DNA of 34,016 bases from Gemmatales bacterium (lineage in GTDB: Bacteria > Planctomycetota > Planctomycetia > Gemmatales > HRBIN36), in assembly GCA_025056555.1 (NCBI GenBank), contig JANWVZ010000021.1, forward strand, positions 1 to 34,016, given 5' to 3'. The notes under the pieces are model-generated. The model worked only from the letters and a program-made list of their open reading frames with translations. It was not told the origin of the DNA and ran no database searches. Of this stretch, positions 31,526 through 34,016 are shown piece by piece; within the stretch, counting starts at the first letter, position 1, and each line of letters starts with the position of its first letter. Both the position numbers and the translations under genes were made by a program.

Positions 31526-32986
31526 ATGCAGCCCAGAATGCATAGCAACGCTCGGGACACCGAGCAATACAGCCTTGCGATGAATCGCCGCCGAATCTGG
31601 ACCAAGTGGCTCGGGCTAGCAATGTCGCTAGTGGCGACCCTTAGCTTAGGTCCCAGCATCTGCGTCGAGGCCCAAGCGGCTAAGGGGCAGCGACTGACGC
31701 GCTTGTTTTACCACGACGACAGCACTTGCACTCTCCGCTGGGCCGACGTGATGATGACAAGTAACGCCGTCAAACTGCAACTGACCCAACCCGTGGCCCA
31801 ATGGCCGAAGGTCGACCCGAGCAAACAACATTTGACCCAACTGGTGGCGATTGCCAATTGGCTCCTCAGCGGTTTACACGACTCAGAGCAAGGCAAGTTC
31901 GGCAGCGGCTGGATGTTGACCTACTCGGCCGTTCGGCGCATTCCCCATGGCGATCATGAAGATTGGCGCTACGACCCGAATCCGTTCGTCGCCGACTATC
32001 GCCTCGACGACAAGCAAGGCAATCCTGCCCATGTGTACGCATACAACTCAGTATTCTATGTGGCCAACGATTTGCTGAGTGGTTACACGCGCATCGCTCC
32101 CCGCGATTATGAAGTGCGGGGCAATCGCCTGGTGCGCAAAGGCCGGCCCCATTTCATCCCGGGCGGCGGGAATCACATTACCCTAGCCGTGGATCGCGAC
32201 CGTGTGGGTTACGCTTGTTGGATTGACAACGATGGCGAAAATAAGGGACGCGTGGACGTTTCTGTAATTCAGCCCAACGGAGCGTCGTTTATCTTGTACA
32301 CCTTCAATCTGCCTTGGGGCGCCCTCCACGGTGCGACGATCAATTCAGGCAAGGTCTTCGTGGCGCCGGAAGAAAACGTCGTCTGGTTCCCAGCGCTCGC
32401 GGACGTTCGCACCAAACCGGAATCGATCACCTATCACGTCGTCGACCTGGGCAAAGAGAACGGCCAGCCGCTGCGCACGGGGGCCTTTGCTGACTACAAG
32501 AACTACGTCTTATTCGTCACGGGGCGGAGCAAGCCGATGCTGGGGATTATCAACGCAGCTCAGTCCGAGCCTCAGCTAGTAACCGTCTCTCTCAGCGCTC
32601 GTCAGGGGCTTCGGCCGGTGACTCCGAAAGTCGTGGCCACTCATGATGGCAAAGTCTTAGCACTTGTGTGCCACGATAAACCTGGCGACGCACAAATGGA
32701 GGAGATTCTGGACATCGTTTCGCTCGATCCCGATGGCGATGGCTCATTCCACGACGCGAAGCTCGTACACACACTAACGATCGGGCCAAGCGCAGTCCAG
32801 GGACACTTCGGCCACCATCACGTCACTGCTGATGCCGACGGACGTTTCGCGTTCGTCACCAATCCGGGCAACGGCACGATCCAGGCCATTCGCCTGAGCG
32901 ATTTCAACCTCGTAGCCACTTGGACGGTTGGCGGCAAGCCCAGCGACATCGTGGCCATCGGCGGGTTGGAAGAGCATCATCATTGA
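31526..32986 (+). CDS. Exported beta-propeller-like protein with His-rich C-terminus
   Basis: This 486-residue protein has AAAGGAGG ideally placed before the ATG at 31526. A basic stretch (MNRRRIWTKW) and hydrophobic segment (LGLAMSLVATLSLGPSICVEAQA) at about 19-51 form a long signal peptide. The mature part has repeated strand-rich units; the end reads HFGHHHVTADADGRFAFVTNPGNGTIQAIRLSDFNLVATWTVGGKPSDIVAIGG, a clear YVTN/lactonase-like propeller blade. It closes with GLEEHHH. HFGHHH and the terminal HHH could bind a metal, which I infer only from the residues. No catalytic motif is recognised. It is 150 bp downstream of the DUF1559 gene, so co-transcription is possible. Confidence 0.82.
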   Translation: MQPRMHSNARDTEQYSLAMNRRRIWTKWLGLAMSLVATLSLGPSICVEAQAAKGQRLTRLFYHDDSTCTLRWADVMMTSNAVKLQLTQPVAQWPKVDPSKQHLTQLVAIANWLLSGLHDSEQGKFGSGWMLTYSAVRRIPHGDHEDWRYDPNPFVADYRLDDKQGNPAHVYAYNSVFYVANDLLSGYTRIAPRDYEVRGNRLVRKGRPHFIPGGGNHITLAVDRDRVGYACWIDNDGENKGRVDVSVIQPNGASFILYTFNLPWGALHGATINSGKVFVAPEENVVWFPALADVRTKPESITYHVVDLGKENGQPLRTGAFADYKNYVLFVTGRSKPMLGIINAAQSEPQLVTVSLSARQGLRPVTPKVVATHDGKVLALVCHDKPGDAQMEEILDIVSLDPDGDGSFHDAKLVHTLTIGPSAVQGHFGHHHVTADADGRFAFVTNPGNGTIQAIRLSDFNLVATWTVGGKPSDIVAIGGLEEHHH

Positions 32987-33029
32987 GCTTCGTAGTCCCG
33001 AGGCGAAGCCGACAAAGTAGCGCGACCTC

Positions 33030-33050
33030 CCATTAGGGATTCCCTAATGG
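33030..33050. other. Perfect 9-bp inverted repeat
   Basis: CCATTAGGG and CCCTAATGG are exact reverse complements with ATT between them, 44 bp past the propeller gene stop. There is no T-tract. It may stabilise the mRNA end or be an operator. The rest of the 32987-33351 spacer holds only the terminator at 33211-33254. Confidence 0.6.
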
Positions 33051-33210
33051 TGAATCGTAACGCAATGTTTTCGGACGCTCCAAGTCTTGGTAACTGAAGC
33101 ACGTCGGTATCGGGAGATCGCAGACATTAGTAAATATTCCTACTGATCCAAACTCCTCGGCTACTTAGCAATTGACAACGAATGCTCCACCGCAGCGGCG
33201 GGGGTCGAAT

Positions 33211-33254
33211 AAAAAAGGCAGCTCCCGGCGGTCGCCCCCGCCGTCTGCTTTTTT
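33211..33254. terminator. Bidirectional-looking intrinsic terminator before surE
   Basis: AAAAAAGGCAG and CTGCTTTTTT flank an inner stem GGCGG/CCGCC, giving a long hairpin with an A-tract on the left and a T-tract on the right. It would end the propeller transcript and insulate surE. Confidence 0.75.
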
Positions 33255-33351
33255 GCATCCGGGTGCTAGTTGATTCTGAGTTGATTACATAGAACACTCT
33301 TTCACCCTGCCCGATTGAGTGGTCTCAGCAATTTCACCGTAAGGCAAGACT

Positions 33352-34016
33352 ATGCACATACTGCTCACGAATGACGACGGTATCTACGCACCAGGATTAC
33401 GTGCGCTGTGGCAGGAGTTACGTAGTCTCGCACGCGTGAGTGTGGTCGCGCCCGCGACGGAACAAAGCGCCGTCGGCCACTCGATTACCTTACTGACGCC
33501 GCTCATTGTTCAGCCCGTGTTTGACCAGGATGGTACGCATTTCGGCTGGGCCGTGGAGGGAAAGCCCGCGGACTGCGTGAAACTCGCTCTTGTGGAGCTG
33601 CTCGACGAGACGCCCGACCTGCTCGTCAGCGGGATTAACGCAGGTTCGAATGTGGGCATAAACGTGCTCTATTCGGGCACAGTGGCTGCCGCTATCGAAG
33701 GGGCGTTCTTCGGCATCACCAGTATTGCGGTTTCCCTGGAATATCGCGACCCAGTGCACTTGGACTTCCCCGAAGCAGCACGCCTGGCCCGCCGACTTAT
33801 CATTCGCCTCATGGAAAAATATGCAGGCACAGGTCAGCTGTTTAACATTAATATTCCCAGCCTTGACCAAGGCCCCCCGAAGGGAGTTCGTGTCGTGCCC
33901 CAAGGCACCGCCCGCTATCGCGAGCAATTTGAACGACGCACTGACCCACGGGGCCGGGTTTATTTCTGGACCATGCCGGAACTCGTGCCCATCGAGACGA
34001 CACCTGATACTGATGT
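33352..34016 (+). CDS. surE: 5'/3'-nucleotidase SurE, 3' part cut by window edge
   Basis: The reading frame from the ATG at 33352 gives 221 residues and stays open to the window edge, so the ORF track omits it. MHILLTNDDGIYAPGLRAL has the metal-binding Asp8-Asp9 of NDDG; APATEQSAVGHSIT and the highly conserved DLLVSGINAGSNVGINVLYSGTVAAAIEGAFFG complete the SurE signature. SurE removes phosphate from nucleoside 5'- and 3'-monophosphates and is linked to stationary-phase survival. AAGG lies about 8 nt before the ATG. Typical SurE is about 250-260 residues, so only the C-terminal end should be missing. Confidence 0.96.
   Translation, partial: MHILLTNDDGIYAPGLRALWQELRSLARVSVVAPATEQSAVGHSITLLTPLIVQPVFDQDGTHFGWAVEGKPADCVKLALVELLDETPDLLVSGINAGSNVGINVLYSGTVAAAIEGAFFGITSIAVSLEYRDPVHLDFPEAARLARRLIIRLMEKYAGTGQLFNINIPSLDQGPPKGVRVVPQGTARYREQFERRTDPRGRVYFWTMPELVPIETTPDTD

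Overview
The window looks like chromosomal DNA of a planctomycete, most likely of the Gemmata/Gemmataceae type. The evidence is four DUF1559 pseudopilin-like proteins with a near-identical [17 protein letters not shown] start, two surface-type proteins with the N-terminal VExL(E/D)DRxxP motif, a response regulator-like protein with an excisionase-type HTH, many secreted proteins of unknown role, and long gene-poor spacers between short operons. Species cannot be set from sequence reading alone.

Layout. 1-3071 (minus): three DUF1559 genes in a row, the first cut by the window edge. 3072-4167: gene-free, with a ~37-bp repeat present twice. 4168-6631: two convergent HTH genes, one a membrane-tethered acidic protein and the other an HTH plus receiver-like protein. 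6632-7878: gene-free, with another ~37-bp repeat pair. 7879-12451 (plus): four exported proteins (lipoprotein, HEAT-repeat protein, alpha/beta hydrolase, M2/ACE-like metallopeptidase). 12880-15084: phosphatidylserine synthase-type enzyme convergent with an MFS permease. 15223-17724 (plus): a PEBP/YbhB protein followed by nrfH and nrfA, the membrane quinol-to-nitrite reduction pair. 18079-19008 (minus): an atypical nucleoside hydrolase. 19009-20723: gene-poor, holding a three-copy ~37-bp repeat and a tRNA-Ala(CGC). 20724-23052 (minus): a secreted unknown and an RlmI-type rRNA methyltransferase, divergent from yidD. 23798-25832: a tightly overlapping mcsA-mcsA-mcsB operon (protein arginine kinase plus two different zinc/UVR activators) behind a good sigma70-like promoter. 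26214-28821: two surface proteins with acidic beta-solenoid-like repeats. 29224-29517 (minus): a MoaD/ThiS-like sulfur carrier. About 29649-29955 (plus): a probable structured non-coding RNA closed by a perfect 12-bp long-range stem and followed by a terminator. 30293-32986: a fourth DUF1559 protein and a beta-propeller protein. 33352-end: surE, cut by the edge.

The two observations I rate highest are the unassigned structured RNA near 29.65-29.95 kb, and the recurring intergenic repeats (33-38 bp, at 75-77 bp periods) at three separate loci. Two of those repeat families share a GTTTC start and a CGAAA(A)TAATG core although the rest differs. I see no cas gene, transposase or integrase in the window to explain them. 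I did not find a convincing multi-gene system of wholly new type; most genes belong to known families, several with altered key residues (NrfA heme 1, nucleoside hydrolase metal site, receiver acidic pocket).
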